Positions 44,397 through 56,276 are shown, numbered from the stretch's first letter. The stretch: 64,000 nt of DNA from Pseudomonas quercus (GCF_012033695.1 NZ_JAAVJI010000002.1:248001-312000); one strand, 5' to 3'. Program-made: numbers and translations. The notes: generated by a model not told the origin, from the sequence alone.

Positions 44397-45401
44397 TCAG
44401 TGTTTGACAGCCCCTTGTGGCGGGGCTGCAGGTACGCTCGGTGCGCTGGCGGGAGCCGCAGGTGGAGCAGCCCCAATGGCCGTTGACGGCGCAGTGAGTG
44501 GGGCCTCTGCTGGCGTGACAGGGGCGACGGCTGTGGTTGTACGCCTGTCGAGCTGGATGTTCACCCGGCGGTTGCGAGCCCTGTTGGCAGCGGAGGTGTT
44601 AGGCACCAAGGGGTATTGCTCACCATGGAAACGTACATCGATCGCGCTTTCCGGTACGCCATGAGCCTTAAGGTAGTCCGCTACGGACAATGCCCGCCGA
44701 CGTGAAAGGTCGCGGTTGGCCAGGCGGTTGCCACTGTTGTCGGAATGGCCATCCAACTCCACATGATTGACCGATGGATCGGCTTTCATGAAGGCCAGTA
44801 TCGTGTCCAGCCGTGCCTTGGCAGCGTTATCCAGCTCTGTTCCGGTACCGGGGAAAGGCACTTGGCTCAAACGCACCTGCTCAAAATTCATCGGCAGCAG
44901 CTTTGCCGTACAGGCCTGGTAATCGTTCCACGCCTTGTTGAATTTCACGGGTAGCAAACGCACTTCCATGGCTTGACCTGTGTCGGTGGAAACGGTTCGC
45001 ACGACGCTGCTGCGCCCTTCCAGCAAGCCACTGACCAATGCGGCCGCTTGGCCCTGGCTGGAGGTCAACAACACCGGCCCTGCGCCAAGCCGCGCACTAC
45101 CCAGGCTGACATCGGAACGGCCAGGCTGCCAAGGCGCCGCCGCAGCCAACAGAGAGGCTGTCCCGTTACCCAGCGCCCCTGTGCTGGAATTGAGCCTAAA
45201 AACAACTTTCTCACCGGCGCGGCGCACGAATTGACCGTCGCCGAAATCGGCGACCGGCTGCGTAAGGCGACATTCGAAAGGGTCACCCTCCACTTTCCAT
45301 TCCACGTTCTCCAGGCGAGTCTGGAAGGTAAAGGCCATCGCTGGCGCAGTGGCAAGGCCACAGGCGATCAGGGACAGACAGGCAAGGTAGCGATGGCCCA
45401 C
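44397..45401 (-). CDS. motY: MotY-like OmpA-family flagellar protein
   Basis: 334 aa. The start is GTG at 45401, with GGAG 8 bases upstream and a signal peptide (MGHRYLACLSLIACGLATAP). The N-terminal MotY domain (FQTRLENVEWKVEGDPFECRL...) is followed by an OmpA/Pal peptidoglycan-binding domain with VELDGHSDNSGNRLANRDLS and ARNRRVNIQLDRR. A Pro/Ala tail of about 45 residues follows, which I do not recall from P. aeruginosa MotY. MotY forms the T ring that holds stators at the flagellar motor. The location argG-motY-pyrC supports the name. Confidence 0.82.
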   Translation of the reverse strand: MGHRYLACLSLIACGLATAPAMAFTFQTRLENVEWKVEGDPFECRLTQPVADFGDGQFVRRAGEKVVFRLNSSTGALGNGTASLLAAAAPWQPGRSDVSLGSARLGAGPVLLTSSQGQAAALVSGLLEGRSSVVRTVSTDTGQAMEVRLLPVKFNKAWNDYQACTAKLLPMNFEQVRLSQVPFPGTGTELDNAAKARLDTILAFMKADPSVNHVELDGHSDNSGNRLANRDLSRRRALSVADYLKAHGVPESAIDVRFHGEQYPLVPNTSAANRARNRRVNIQLDRRTTTAVAPVTPAEAPLTAPSTAIGAAPPAAPASAPSVPAAPPQGAVKH

Positions 45402-45609
45402 GGCAAGCTCCGGAGTAGAAGTCTACGTACTCCCTGCATATCGGTCAGGGCACGGCAAACTTGATAGCGGATGCCCCCACCGGGCTTTTCCGGTAGGATT
45501 CGCCCACCTGTTATACCGGTAGCTCGCAGCTGCACACGTACCGGCCCTTGTGTGCCGTTCCTCCCACGTTGCCTGCGCCTTCATGAGTTCGACCCGCCTG
45601 GTACCCTTC

Positions 45610-46656
45610 ATGACCGACCGCCTTACCCTGCTACGTCCTGACGACTGGCACATTCACCTGCGTGACGGCGCGGCCTTGGCCCAGACCGTCGCTGACGCCG
45701 CACGTACGTTCGGCCGCGCGATCATCATGCCCAACCTGGTGCCCCCTGTACGCAATGCCGAACAGGCCGGGGCCTACCGGCAGCGCATTCTGGCGGCCCG
45801 CCCTGCTGACAGCACGTTCGAGCCACTGATGGTGCTCTACCTCACCGACCGCACCTTGCCCGAGGACATCCGCGCTGCGCAGGCCACAGGTTATGTGCAG
45901 GCCGCCAAGCTCTACCCGGCCGGTGCCACGACCAACTCCGACTCCGGTGTGACCTCCATCGAAAGGTTGTTCCCGGTACTGGAGGTCATGGCGGATGTCG
46001 GGATGCCCCTGCTGGTGCATGGCGAGGTGACCCATGCGGACATCGATGTGTTCGACCGGGAGAAGGCCTTTATCGACGAGCACATGGTGAGAATCGTTGA
46101 CCGTTTCCCGAACCTGAAGGTGGTGTTCGAACACATCACTACGGCCGACGCGGTGGCCTTCGTGACGTCAGCAGGCGCTAATGTTGGCGCAACCATTACG
46201 GCGCATCACTTGTTGTACAACCGAAACCACATGCTGGTAGGCGGTATACGGCCACACTTTTACTGCCTGCCTATCCTGAAGCGAAATACGCACCAGCACG
46301 CCTTGATCGAGGCCGCTACCAGTGGCAGCCCCAAGTTCTTTCTGGGTACCGACTCGGCACCCCATGCCCGGCACGCCAAAGAAGCGGCCTGCGGGTGTGC
46401 AGGCTGTTACACCGCCTACGCCGCTATCGAACTGTACGCCGAAGCCTTCGACCAGGCTGGCGCCCTGCACCAGCTCGAAGGCTTTGCTAGCCTGCATGGC
46501 CCAGCGTTCTACGGGCTGCCCGCTAACACCTCGCGGATCACCTTGGTCCGTCAGCCTTGGGCAGCACCTTCAGTGCTCGCCTTTGGGGAACATGAAGTTG
46601 TGCCACTACGCGCAGGCGAAACCCTGCAGTGGCGAGTATTGGAGACACACGCGTGA
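45610..46656 (+). CDS. pyrC: Dihydroorotase
   Basis: 348 aa class II dihydroorotase of pyrimidine synthesis. Zinc ligands are in [10 protein letters not shown] (about 14-20). The carbamylated Lys lies in [13 protein letters not shown] (about 100-112). HGE and FEHITT give further His ligands, and the catalytic Asp sits in [16 protein letters not shown] start at [10 protein letters not shown] (45610); an ATG 9 codons earlier is possible, and neither has a strong ribosome-binding site. The stop overlaps the GTG start of rnt. Confidence 0.95.
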   Translation: MTDRLTLLRPDDWHIHLRDGAALAQTVADAARTFGRAIIMPNLVPPVRNAEQAGAYRQRILAARPADSTFEPLMVLYLTDRTLPEDIRAAQATGYVQAAKLYPAGATTNSDSGVTSIERLFPVLEVMADVGMPLLVHGEVTHADIDVFDREKAFIDEHMVRIVDRFPNLKVVFEHITTADAVAFVTSAGANVGATITAHHLLYNRNHMLVGGIRPHFYCLPILKRNTHQHALIEAATSGSPKFFLGTDSAPHARHAKEAACGCAGCYTAYAAIELYAEAFDQAGALHQLEGFASLHGPAFYGLPANTSRITLVRQPWAAPSVLAFGEHEVVPLRAGETLQWRVLETHA

Positions 46657-47327
46657 GCGAAGAGCATTTCGACGACGACCTTGACGGCCCCGCTTCATCA
46701 GCCAGCCGCCATCCCATGGCAGCGCGTTTCAGAGGCTACCTGCCGGTTGTGATCGATGTGGAAACCGGTGGTTTCAACAGTGCGACCGATGCATTGCTGG
46801 AAATTGCCGCTACCACTATTGCCATGGATGAAAAGGGGTTTGTCTTCCCCGACCATACGCTGTTCTTCCGCGTAGAGCCTTTTGCGGGCGCCAACATCGA
46901 AGCCGCAGCGTTGGAGTTCACCGGTATCAAGCTCGACCATCCCCTGCGCATGGCTGTCAGCGAAGAGGTGGCACTGGCTGACATTTTCCGCAGCGTTCGC
47001 AAGGCGGTCAAAGCCAATGGCTGCAAGCGCGCCATTCTGGTAGGCCACAACAGCAGTTTCGACCTTGGGTTCCTGAACGCTGCCATTGCCCGCCACGACC
47101 TGAAACGTAACCCCTTCCACCCCTTCTCCAGCTTCGACACCGCTACGCTGGCCGGCCTGGCGTATGGGCAAACCGTGCTGGCCAAGGCTTGCCAGAGTGC
47201 CAACATCGACTTTGATGGCCGCGAGGCGCACTCTGCCCGGTACGACACCGAGAAAACCGCTGAGCTGTTCTGTGGCATCGTGAACCGCTGGAAAGACCTG
47301 GGCGGCTGGCGCGACTTCGATGCCTGA
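46653..47327 (+). CDS. rnt: Ribonuclease T
   Basis: 224 aa DEDD-family 3'-5' exoribonuclease for tRNA end turnover and 3' maturation of stable RNA. ExoI is [10 protein letters not shown] (Asp and Glu), ExoII is [13 protein letters not shown] and ExoIII is [14 protein letters not shown]. The start is GTG at 46653 ([10 protein letters not shown]), which overlaps the pyrC stop as GTGA, so translation is coupled. Length agrees with E. coli RNase T. In P. aeruginosa a peroxiredoxin gene follows it; here bfd comes next. Confidence 0.95.
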   Translation: MSEEHFDDDLDGPASSASRHPMAARFRGYLPVVIDVETGGFNSATDALLEIAATTIAMDEKGFVFPDHTLFFRVEPFAGANIEAAALEFTGIKLDHPLRMAVSEEVALADIFRSVRKAVKANGCKRAILVGHNSSFDLGFLNAAIARHDLKRNPFHPFSSFDTATLAGLAYGQTVLAKACQSANIDFDGREAHSARYDTEKTAELFCGIVNRWKDLGGWRDFDA

Positions 47328-47381
47328 AAGCAGCGCTGAACGACCTTTCATCGGGGGAAGCTCATCCACCGCCAAGGCGTT

Positions 47382-47410
47382 TTGACAAGCATTCTCATTA
47401 ACATTAAGAT
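47382..47410 (+). promoter_or_regulatory. bfd promoter overlapped by a Fur-box-like sequence
   Basis: TTGACA (47382-47387) and TAAGAT (47405-47410) with an ideal 17-base spacer form a strong sigma-70 promoter. The spacer AGCATTCTCATTAACAT resembles a Fur box (GATAATGATAATCATTATC), so iron repression of bfd is expected, as in P. aeruginosa. Confidence 0.75.
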
Positions 47411-47448
47411 CCTGGCACTCCCAGCCTTACAGCGATGGTGCCAGCGAT

Positions 47449-47667
47449 ATGTATGTTTGCCTCTGCACGGGTGTTACCGATGGTCAAATCCGTGACGCTA
47501 TCAACGAAGGTTGCTGCAGCTATCGAGAAGTACGCCTAGCCACAGGCGTAGCCAGCCAATGCGGAAAATGCGCTTGCCTGGCCAAGGAAGTAGTACGTGA
47601 CACGCTAGCCGACATTCGCGCAGCCCAGGCTGTATCGGTCTTTCCGGTAGAGTTTACGGTGGCGTAA
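47449..47667 (+). CDS. bfd: Bacterioferritin-associated ferredoxin
   Basis: 72 aa [2Fe-2S] protein. The four Cys ligands are in the patterns YVCLCTGV (residues 4 and 6) and QCGKCAC (38 and 41). It binds bacterioferritin and reduces its core so that iron is released in iron shortage. The Fur-type promoter upstream and the bfr gene downstream fit this job. Confidence 0.95.
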   Translation: MYVCLCTGVTDGQIRDAINEGCCSYREVRLATGVASQCGKCACLAKEVVRDTLADIRAAQAVSVFPVEFTVA

Positions 47668-47837
47668 CACCCATCCGCGTAGCCATTGCGTTTCATTCGT
47701 GTTGCTATTCGGCGTTGAACGCAAACATTAGCCATTCCCGTTCACACCTGCGAATATTTGTGCTGCAAATGCCTGTTTGACAGCGCCTTTTATGGCGCGC
47801 AAACTTTCAGGCATCTGCAAAAGCACAGGCTAAAACC

Positions 47838-48317
47838 ATGAAAGGTGACGTTAGCGTCATACAGCATCTCAACCGTGTTCTTGGCAACGAGCTGATTGCC
47901 ATTAACCAGTACTTCCTTCATGCGCGCATGTATGAAGACTGGGGCCTGAACAAGCTAGGCAAGCACGAGTACGATGAATCCATCGATGAGATGAAGCACG
48001 CTGACAAACTGATCAAGCGTATTCTTTTTCTTGAAGGCATTCCCAATGTTCAAGAGCTGGGCAAGCTGCTGATCGGGGAGCACACCCGCGAAATGCTTGA
48101 GTGCGATCTCAAGCTTGAGCAGAAAGGCATCATGGATTTGCGTGCTGCCATTGCCCATTGTGAAACCGTAGGCGACTACGGCAGCCGTGACATGCTTGAG
48201 GATATTCTGGAATCTGAAGAAGAACACATCGATTGGCTGGAAACCCAGCTTGGCCTGATCGACAAGATCGGCATCGAGAACTATCTTCAGTCCGGCATGG
48301 GTGAAGAAGACGCCTGA
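47838..48317 (+). CDS. bfr: Bacterioferritin (BfrB-type)
   Basis: 159 aa four-helix iron-storage subunit. Ferroxidase ligands Glu18, Glu51, His54, Glu94, Glu127 and His130 fall in the expected motifs ([51 protein letters not shown]). The heme-binding Met52 is present, which marks the heme-containing BfrB type. It stores ferric iron and is mobilised by Bfd encoded 170 bases upstream. It has its own terminator. Confidence 0.95.
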   Translation: MKGDVSVIQHLNRVLGNELIAINQYFLHARMYEDWGLNKLGKHEYDESIDEMKHADKLIKRILFLEGIPNVQELGKLLIGEHTREMLECDLKLEQKGIMDLRAAIAHCETVGDYGSRDMLEDILESEEEHIDWLETQLGLIDKIGIENYLQSGMGEEDA

Positions 48318-48328
48318 GCCTTGGCTAT

Positions 48329-48358
48329 AAAAAAACCCCGCCTTGGCGGGGTTTTTTT
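48329..48358. terminator. Terminator between bfr and grxD
   Basis: CCCCGCC (48336-48342) pairs with GGCGGGG (48345-48351) around TT, with seven A's and seven T's flanking. It is bidirectional for the converging genes. Confidence 0.93.
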
Positions 48359-48371
48359 ATAGGTTACCGTA

Positions 48372-48713
48372 TTACGCGCCAGCCTGGGGCTCTGCGGTCT
48401 TGGCGGTCGCACCCTTGATCAGGGCCTGCAGCTCGCCATTGGCCGCCATTTCGGCCACGATGTCACTGCCGCCGACCAGCTCGCCCGCCACCCACAATTG
48501 CGGGAAAGTTGGCCAATTGGCGTACTTGGGAAGGTTGGCACGGATTTCCGGGTTCTGCAGAATGTCGACATAGGCGAATTTCTCACCGCAACCCATCACG
48601 GCCTGAACGGCCTTGGCAGAGAAACCGCATTGTGGGGCGTTTGGCGAACCTTTCATGTACAGCAAAATGGTGTTGTTAGCGATCTGGTCTTTGATGGTTT
48701 CAATGATATCCAT
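48372..48713 (-). CDS. grxD: Monothiol glutaredoxin (Grx4 type)
   Basis: 113 aa with the CGFS active site (SPNAPQCGFSAKAVQAV, Cys near residue 30) and the glutathione-binding segments WPTFPQLWVAGELVGGSDI. Proteins of this class bind a [2Fe-2S] cluster with glutathione and deliver it rather than reduce disulfides. The start is at MDIIETIKDQI (48713) with GAGGTG upstream. Its place next to bfr/bfd fits iron-sulfur and iron homeostasis. The last residues (ATAKTAEPQAGA) are a short extension. Confidence 0.95.
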   Translation of the reverse strand: MDIIETIKDQIANNTILLYMKGSPNAPQCGFSAKAVQAVMGCGEKFAYVDILQNPEIRANLPKYANWPTFPQLWVAGELVGGSDIVAEMAANGELQALIKGATAKTAEPQAGA

Positions 48714-48818
48714 GGGCACCTCAGGCTTGGCTACTCGACACTTGCGCGCCGATACGTAGGGCAATTGTAAAGGAAAGCCGAGTGTGGTGCTCGGTCTTCG
48801 CCCTGCCCCAACCTGGCC

Positions 48819-49112
48819 TTACTGCATGGCATTGCCAGAGGGAGGGCTTAGCATTTCGATTTCGGTGATGGTTTCGACTTCATCCTGCGGCACATGCACA
48901 CCGGTCATTTCGCCGATGATTTGCCAATGAGCATCCAGCTCCGAACTGATAGTCGCCATACGGTCGATCATGTGGCGGCCCGCCTCGCGGGCGACCTTGT
49001 CTTCGCTACGCAGCAACTCGAAGGACATGGTGGTGATCGATGCCGTCAGATGGGTAAGCGTACGGGCCGTCAACCCAAGCAGCTCCATCAGTTGTTTTTC
49101 CTTCGCTTCCAT
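48819..49112 (-). CDS. Conserved small helical protein, unknown function
   Basis: 97 aa, ATG at 49112 with GGGAG 5-8 bases upstream. It is almost all helical with regular heptads (EKQLMELLGLTARTLTHLT and onward), which suggests a coiled coil, and it has an acidic tail. No signal, membrane helix or catalytic motif is seen. It lies between grxD and argF, as a small hypothetical gene does in other pseudomonads (from memory). A longer frame upstream lacks a ribosome-binding site. Confidence 0.6.
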   Translation of the reverse strand: MEAKEKQLMELLGLTARTLTHLTASITTMSFELLRSEDKVAREAGRHMIDRMATISSELDAHWQIIGEMTGVHVPQDEVETITEIEMLSPPSGNAMQ

Positions 49113-49311
49113 TCGGGACTCCCTGTGTCGCGTGGGACACATTATCACCCACGGCAGAGCGTTGTGGAATGCTGTCACGTCAATGCAGGCCATTGGTGTG
49201 ACACCCTTCAAGAAACGGACTGCGCTTGGCCCCTACGGTTCACCTGGCTGGCGACAAATGGCGAGCAGACACATCATGAGGCGATTGGCCGTTCAAAATC
49301 TGTGACACCCA

Positions 49312-49443
49312 TTGGTAATACGCGACATTTTTTTATACCATCGCGTCCTCTTGAACGATTTGTCGCGCTGTGCGCGGCTTTCGCCCCCTGGGCCCGCCCC
49401 TTTCAGCGGGCCCCTTTCGGCATGATGCAAAAGGTAGTCATAC
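49312..49443 (+). promoter_or_regulatory. argF promoter and hairpin leader
   Basis: TTGGTA (49312-49317), 16 bases, TATACC (49334-49339) is a plausible promoter. The leader of about 95 nt contains a strong hairpin, GGGCCCGC (49390-49397) with GCGGGCCC (49406-49413), ending 30 nt before the ATG. AAAGGT lies before the start. In the rest of the 49113-49443 gap I see nothing else. Confidence 0.5.
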
Positions 49444-50364
49444 ATGAGCGCCAGGCACTTTCTCTCCTTCATGGACTTCACGCCCGATGAGCTTGTGGCG
49501 GTGATTCGCCGAGGGATCGAGCTCAAAGGCCTGCGCAATCGCGCCGTTTTGCACGAACCCCTGAAAAATCGCGTGCTGGGGATGATTTTTGAAAAATCCT
49601 CGACCCGTACACGGCTTTCGTTCGAGGCCGGGATGATACAACTGGGCGGCCAAGCCATTTTCCTTTCTACACGGGATACCCAGCTGGGGCGCGGTGAACC
49701 GATCGAGGATGCCGCTATCGTGATGTCCAGCATGCTCGACGCAGTCATGATTCGGACCTTTGCCCATTCCACGCTCACCCGCTTTGCAGCCCATTCCAAT
49801 GTGCCCGTGATCAATGGCCTGTCTGACGACCTGCACCCTTGCCAGTTACTGGCCGACATGCAGACGTTTCTTGAGTTGCGCGGCGCGATCCAAGGCAAAA
49901 CGGTGGCGTGGGTGGGAGATGGCAACAACATGTGCAACAGCTACGTGGAAGCGGCTATCCAGTTTGGCTTCCAGTTGCGCGTAGCGTGCCCTGAAGGCTA
50001 CGAACCCGACCCCCGCTTCCTGGCCAAAGCCGGCGACCGTGTAACGCTCACGCGCGACCCACGCGAGGCCGTTCGTGGTGCGCACCTGGTCAGTACGGAC
50101 GTATGGACATCCATGGGCCAGGAAGAAGAAGCGGAACAGCGCCTGGCCCGGTTCGCACCCTTCCAGGTCACACGAGAATTACTCGATCTGGCAGCACCGG
50201 ACGTGGTATTCATGCATTGCCTGCCTGCCCACCGCGGCGAGGAAATCAGCCACGACCTGCTCGAAGACCCTCGCTCGGCCGCCTGGCAGCAGGCTGAAAA
50301 CCGCTTGCACGCGCAAAAGGCGCTGCTTGAGTTCCTCGTCACACCTGCCTATCGAGCCGAATGA
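49444..50364 (+). CDS. argF: Ornithine carbamoyltransferase (anabolic)
   Basis: 306 aa. It makes citrulline from ornithine and carbamoyl phosphate. Motifs are [13 protein letters not shown] (carbamoyl-phosphate site, about 49-61), [12 protein letters not shown] (about 130), the DGNN(M)CNS ornithine loop and [11 protein letters not shown]. Length matches P. aeruginosa ArgF, the biosynthetic enzyme, rather than ArcB. The following ATPase gene starts inside its stop (ATGA). Confidence 0.96.
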   Translation: MSARHFLSFMDFTPDELVAVIRRGIELKGLRNRAVLHEPLKNRVLGMIFEKSSTRTRLSFEAGMIQLGGQAIFLSTRDTQLGRGEPIEDAAIVMSSMLDAVMIRTFAHSTLTRFAAHSNVPVINGLSDDLHPCQLLADMQTFLELRGAIQGKTVAWVGDGNNMCNSYVEAAIQFGFQLRVACPEGYEPDPRFLAKAGDRVTLTRDPREAVRGAHLVSTDVWTSMGQEEEAEQRLARFAPFQVTRELLDLAAPDVVFMHCLPAHRGEEISHDLLEDPRSAAWQQAENRLHAQKALLEFLVTPAYRAE

Positions 50365-51428
50365 CTTCCTCTGCCCTCTTGAGCTTGAACGCGCTGGCCT
50401 GCGGTTATGCCACCCAGCGCGTCGTCCATAACCTTGACCTGCACCTGGCCCCCGGCGAAATCGGTTGCCTGCTGGGTGCTTCCGGATGCGGTAAAACCAC
50501 CACACTTCGCGCGATCGCAGGGTTTGAACCCGTGCATGAAGGCCAGATCCAGCTGGGCGACGAGGTGATTTCCCGCCCAGGCCACACCCTGGCCCCGGAA
50601 AAACGCCGCATTGGCATGGTGTTCCAGGACTACGCCCTGTTCCCGCACCTTACCGTGGCGCGCAACGTGGCCTTTGGGCTGGGCAAGGGCGTAGACGTTG
50701 CCCGTGTAGTTGCAGACATGTTGGCGCTGGTCAAGCTGCAGGGGCTAGGCGAACGCTACCCCCATGAACTGTCAGGGGGGCAGCAACAGCGGGTCGCGCT
50801 TGCCCGTGCATTGGCACCAGAACCCCGGCTGTTGCTGCTGGACGAACCTTTTTCCAACCTGGACGTAGAGCTGCGCCGTCGGCTAAGCCGTGAAGTGCGT
50901 GACATTCTCAAGGGCCGTGGCATCAGCGCCATCCTGGTCACTCACGACCAGGAGGAAGCCTTTACCGTCAGCGATAAGGTAGGTGTCTTCCGGCAAGGCA
51001 ACCTGGAGCAGTGGGATACACCCTATAACCTTTACCACCAGCCTCGCACACCCTTTGTGGCCAGCTTTATCGGCCAGGGCTATTTCATTCGCGGCGAACT
51101 CACCGGCCCGGCCACCGTACATACCGAGCTAGGCGAGCTGCAAGGGCGCCAGGCCTACCCTTGGCCAATGGGGGCCGCTGTGGACGTGCTTTTGCGCCCA
51201 GACGACATCGTGCTGTCACCTGCCAGTGCACTGCGGGCTCACATTGTAGGCAAGAGCTTTCTAGGCGCCTCAACGCTCTATCAACTCCGCTTGCCCACGG
51301 GAAGCCAGGTAGAAGCCGTGTTTGCCAGCCATGCGGACTACCCCATAGGCCAGGAAGTGGGTATTGCCGTGGCCGCCGAACACCTTGTGTTGTTCGAAGC
51401 AGCTGGCAGCGTACCGGTACATCCCTAG
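50361..51428 (+). CDS. ABC transporter ATPase, Fbp/Pot type
   Basis: 355 aa. The N-terminal ATPase shows Walker [20 protein letters not shown] (about 38-56), Q-loop [10 protein letters not shown], signature [16 protein letters not shown] and Walker [15 protein letters not shown]-terminal TOBE/regulatory domain (about 235-355) follows. It most resembles FbpC-like ferric-iron or putrescine/sulfate importer ATPases. No permease or binding-protein gene is adjacent, so its partner must lie elsewhere. It overlaps argF by 4 bases, which suggests co-transcription, but the link to arginine metabolism is only positional. Confidence 0.87.
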   Translation: MTSSALLSLNALACGYATQRVVHNLDLHLAPGEIGCLLGASGCGKTTTLRAIAGFEPVHEGQIQLGDEVISRPGHTLAPEKRRIGMVFQDYALFPHLTVARNVAFGLGKGVDVARVVADMLALVKLQGLGERYPHELSGGQQQRVALARALAPEPRLLLLDEPFSNLDVELRRRLSREVRDILKGRGISAILVTHDQEEAFTVSDKVGVFRQGNLEQWDTPYNLYHQPRTPFVASFIGQGYFIRGELTGPATVHTELGELQGRQAYPWPMGAAVDVLLRPDDIVLSPASALRAHIVGKSFLGASTLYQLRLPTGSQVEAVFASHADYPIGQEVGIAVAAEHLVLFEAAGSVPVHP

Positions 51429-51440
51429 CCTGCAGGTACA

Positions 51441-52238
51441 TCAAGGGTCCCCAACGAGGCCTGTGAGCAACCGCCCTGACGCCATGAGCGTGGCCTGCCC
51501 GCCTACATGGACACGGTCACCCTCCAGCCGACACGCCAGGTGCCCGCCACGGCGAGAGCACTGGTAGGCACTCAAGGCGTTCTTTTTCAGGCGGCGGGCC
51601 CAATAAGGGACCAGGCTGCAGTGTGTCGTCGCTGTAACGGCGTCCTCGGGAATACCCAGCTGCGGTGCAAAGAACCTGGAGACGAAATCCTGTTGCTCGC
51701 CACGGGCTGTGATCACCACGCCTGCCCACATCAGTTTTGAAAGGGCCGTAAGGTCAGGTTTGCACCGGCGTACAGCCTGCTCGGATTCCAGCACTACAAA
51801 CAGCTCGTTGGCCCCAAGCACATCGATGACCTCGACGCCTAATGCCCGCTGTACCTCCAGGCTCACACCTTCTTCGTCAGGGTACTGGGCCATCAGGTCC
51901 AGCCACAGCCGGTCATTGTCCCGCGTCACGGTGAGCGGGCCGGCGCGGCTGGTAAATAGCAGGGTGTCATTTGCCTCCGCATAGATAAGATGCAATACAT
52001 GGGCTGCCGCCAGCGTAGCGTGGCCGCTTAGCGGCACTTCAGTAACAGGGGTGAAAGAACGGATGTGCCATGCAGGCCCCTCTCGCACCACGAAAGCCGT
52101 TTGCGACAGGTTATGCTCGGTGGCGATCCGCTGCAGGCGCTCATCGGCCAGCCAGTGCTCCAAGCGATACACAATAGTAGGGTTGCCACTGAACGGGCGG
52201 TCCGCGAAAGCGTCGACCTGATGGTAGTCAAGATGCAT
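51441..52238 (-). CDS. PhzF-family protein with altered catalytic residue
   Basis: 265 aa, duplicated diaminopimelate-epimerase-like fold. The first lobe has VDAFADRPFSGNP and the second-site motif PLSGHATLAAAHVL. The family's catalytic Glu, in NLSETxF (Glu45 of PhzF), is replaced here by Gln46 (NLSQTAFVV). PhzF family members isomerise trans-2,3-dihydro-3-hydroxyanthranilate in phenazine synthesis or act on unknown substrates; no phenazine genes are here. With the general acid/base lost, isomerase activity is doubtful. It converges on the ATPase gene with 12 bases between. Confidence 0.85.
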   Translation of the reverse strand: MHLDYHQVDAFADRPFSGNPTIVYRLEHWLADERLQRIATEHNLSQTAFVVREGPAWHIRSFTPVTEVPLSGHATLAAAHVLHLIYAEANDTLLFTSRAGPLTVTRDNDRLWLDLMAQYPDEEGVSLEVQRALGVEVIDVLGANELFVVLESEQAVRRCKPDLTALSKLMWAGVVITARGEQQDFVSRFFAPQLGIPEDAVTATTHCSLVPYWARRLKKNALSAYQCSRRGGHLACRLEGDRVHVGGQATLMASGRLLTGLVGDP

Positions 52239-52276
52239 TGGCCACTTCCTTTGACGGATAACAACACCCGAGACCG

Positions 52277-52747
52277 CTAGCTTTTTCCAATCGCTGCGAA
52301 GGTGGCATTGGTCAGCTCGGCTAGCACCGTTGCTGTCAACTCCACTTCAAGCCCACGCCTGCCCGCGCTGACGAATACGGTTTCAACCTGTTGAGCAGTA
52401 CTGTCTATAAACGTGCGCAGCCGTTTTTTCTGCCCCAGCGGGCTGATGCCCCCAAGCAGGTAGCCGGTAGCTCGCTGGGCCTGTAAAGGGTCTGCCATTT
52501 CGCACTTTTTAACCCCGGCGGCCTGTGCAAGTGCCTTCAGATCCAGGCTACCTGCCACCGGCACTATCGCCACTACCAGCTCGTTTCGCTCACTGGCCGC
52601 CAATAGGGTCTTGAATACCTGCTCAGGCTGCAGCGCCAGCTTCTCGGCGGCCTCAAGCCCATAGGAGGCCGCCTTGGGATCGTGCTCGTACGCATGAACC
52701 CGGTGGGCGGCTCGATGCTGTTTCAACAGGTCGATGGCAGGTGTCAT
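52277..52747 (-). CDS. ybaK: Cys-tRNA(Pro)/Cys-tRNA(Cys) deacylase YbaK
   Basis: 156 aa YbaK/ProX-type editing domain that hydrolyses mischarged Cys-tRNA(Pro) in trans. Recognisable segments are LALQPEQVFKTLLA with the conserved Lys (about 46), VAIVPVAGSLDLKALA, and YLLGGISPLGQKKRL (GXXPXXXKK motif near 101-109). Length is normal. It reads towards the phzF-like gene on the same strand after a 38-base gap. Confidence 0.92.
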   Translation of the reverse strand: MTPAIDLLKQHRAAHRVHAYEHDPKAASYGLEAAEKLALQPEQVFKTLLAASERNELVVAIVPVAGSLDLKALAQAAGVKKCEMADPLQAQRATGYLLGGISPLGQKKRLRTFIDSTAQQVETVFVSAGRRGLEVELTATVLAELTNATFAAIGKS

Positions 52748-53045
52748 GCGCAGAGTTCAGCAGTGGCGTTAGGTTATGCGTAGCTTATATCCAAAACCGG
52801 CCAAGCGCTCAGGCATAGAAGCCAGAGAAATCCAGTGCCGTGCTCCGTTTTGCAAACCAATGCGCATGAAACGTTCGATTCCGATCTTTACAGACTCATT
52901 TTATGGTTATATTTTTTCGTTTACGAATGCAGCACAGAACCTTTTTGCTCTGCATTGTCTATTGCGTCCGTAATCACCGCCGGGTGGCCTGCGCTCAGGT
53001 TCAAACAGCGGCAAGCTGAACAACAACAAAAAAACGAGGTAGAGG
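52748..53045 (+). promoter_or_regulatory. glpF promoter region with a probable GlpR operator
   Basis: In this AT-rich 298-base gap, TTTACA (52887-52892), 17 bases, TATTTT (52910-52915) forms a promoter. It is directly followed by the palindrome TTCGT-TT-ACGAA (52916-52927), placed where a DeoR-type repressor would block initiation. A further GAAACGTTCGATTCC at about 52868-52882 may be an upstream half-site. GAGG precedes the glpF ATG. Confidence 0.5.
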
Positions 53046-55437
<2,392 letters not shown>

Positions 55438-55440
55438 GGC

Positions 55441-55474
55441 CCCTCCCCCCGCGGGCTGGATAAGGGGGGGGCGC
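55441..55474 (+). terminator. G/C-run stem-loop between glpK and glpR
   Basis: A C-run (55445-55450) faces a G-run of eight (55464-55471) across a 13-nt loop. No T tract follows, so it may attenuate rather than stop transcription into glpR. Confidence 0.4.
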
Positions 55475-55517
55475 TACGGCATCATGGGAGCACTCTGTTA
55501 AAGCAACAAGGACTTCC

Positions 55518-56276
55518 ATGAACCTGCCCCCCCGTCAGCAGCAGATCCTCGACTTGGTGCGAGAACGTGGCTACGTCAGCATCGAAGAGATGGCCCAACT
55601 GTTCGTGGTCACGCCTCAAACCATCCGCCGGGACATCAATCAGCTTGCCGAAGGCGGCCTGCTGCGCCGCTACCACGGCGGCGCGGCCTACGACTCCAGT
55701 ATCGAAAACACGGCCTATGCCATGCGTGCCGACCAGATGCGCGATGAAAAGCAGCGCATTGCCGAAGCTGTAGCGGCTCAGGTCCCAGACCACGCCTCCT
55801 TGTTCATCAACATTGGTACGACTACCGAATCCATTGCGCGCGCTTTGTTGGGCCACAACCAGCTCAAGGTCATTACCAACAATATCCATGTGGCGTCGAT
55901 TCTCAGCGGCAAGGAGGATTTCGAAGTGTTGCTCGCGGGCGGAACCGTGCGCCGGGATGGCGGCGTGGTAGGTCAGGCCTGTGTAGACTTCATTAGCCAA
56001 TTCAAGGTTGACTACGCTTTGGTTGGCATCAGCGGCATTGATGAAGAAGACGGTAGCCTTCTGGACTTTGACTACCAGGAAGTCCGTGTTTCCCAGGCTA
56101 TCATCGCCAATGCACGACAGGTAATTCTGGCGGCGGACTCCAGCAAATTTGGCCGCAACGCCATGGTACGCCTAGGGCCGGTCAGCTTGATCGATTGCCT
56201 GGTGACCGACGGTGCCCCCTCTATGGCGCTGTCCGAGCACCTTAACCAGCACAAGGTTCGGCTCGAAGTCGTATAA
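55518..56276 (+). CDS. glpR: Glycerol-3-phosphate regulon repressor GlpR
   Basis: 252 aa DeoR-family repressor. The N-terminal winged helix ([20 protein letters not shown] and [20 protein letters not shown]) binds DNA. The C-terminal sugar-phosphate sensor has [16 protein letters not shown] and [13 protein letters not shown]. It binds glycerol 3-phosphate and represses glpFK and glpD; probable operators are visible before both. It starts at [13 protein letters not shown] with AAGGAC upstream. Confidence 0.93.
   Translation: MNLPPRQQQILDLVRERGYVSIEEMAQLFVVTPQTIRRDINQLAEGGLLRRYHGGAAYDSSIENTAYAMRADQMRDEKQRIAEAVAAQVPDHASLFINIGTTTESIARALLGHNQLKVITNNIHVASILSGKEDFEVLLAGGTVRRDGGVVGQACVDFISQFKVDYALVGISGIDEEDGSLLDFDYQEVRVSQAIIANARQVILAADSSKFGRNAMVRLGPVSLIDCLVTDGAPSMALSEHLNQHKVRLEVV

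Noticed and set aside
49361..49378. TGTCGC in the argF leader as an ArgR box
   Set aside because: The conserved AA eight bases downstream is missing, and no second half-site is clear.
50361..51428. The ATPase downstream of argF as an arginine transporter subunit
   Set aside because: Its long C-terminal TOBE domain and motifs are of the Fbp/Pot class, unlike HisP/AotP-type amino acid ATPases.
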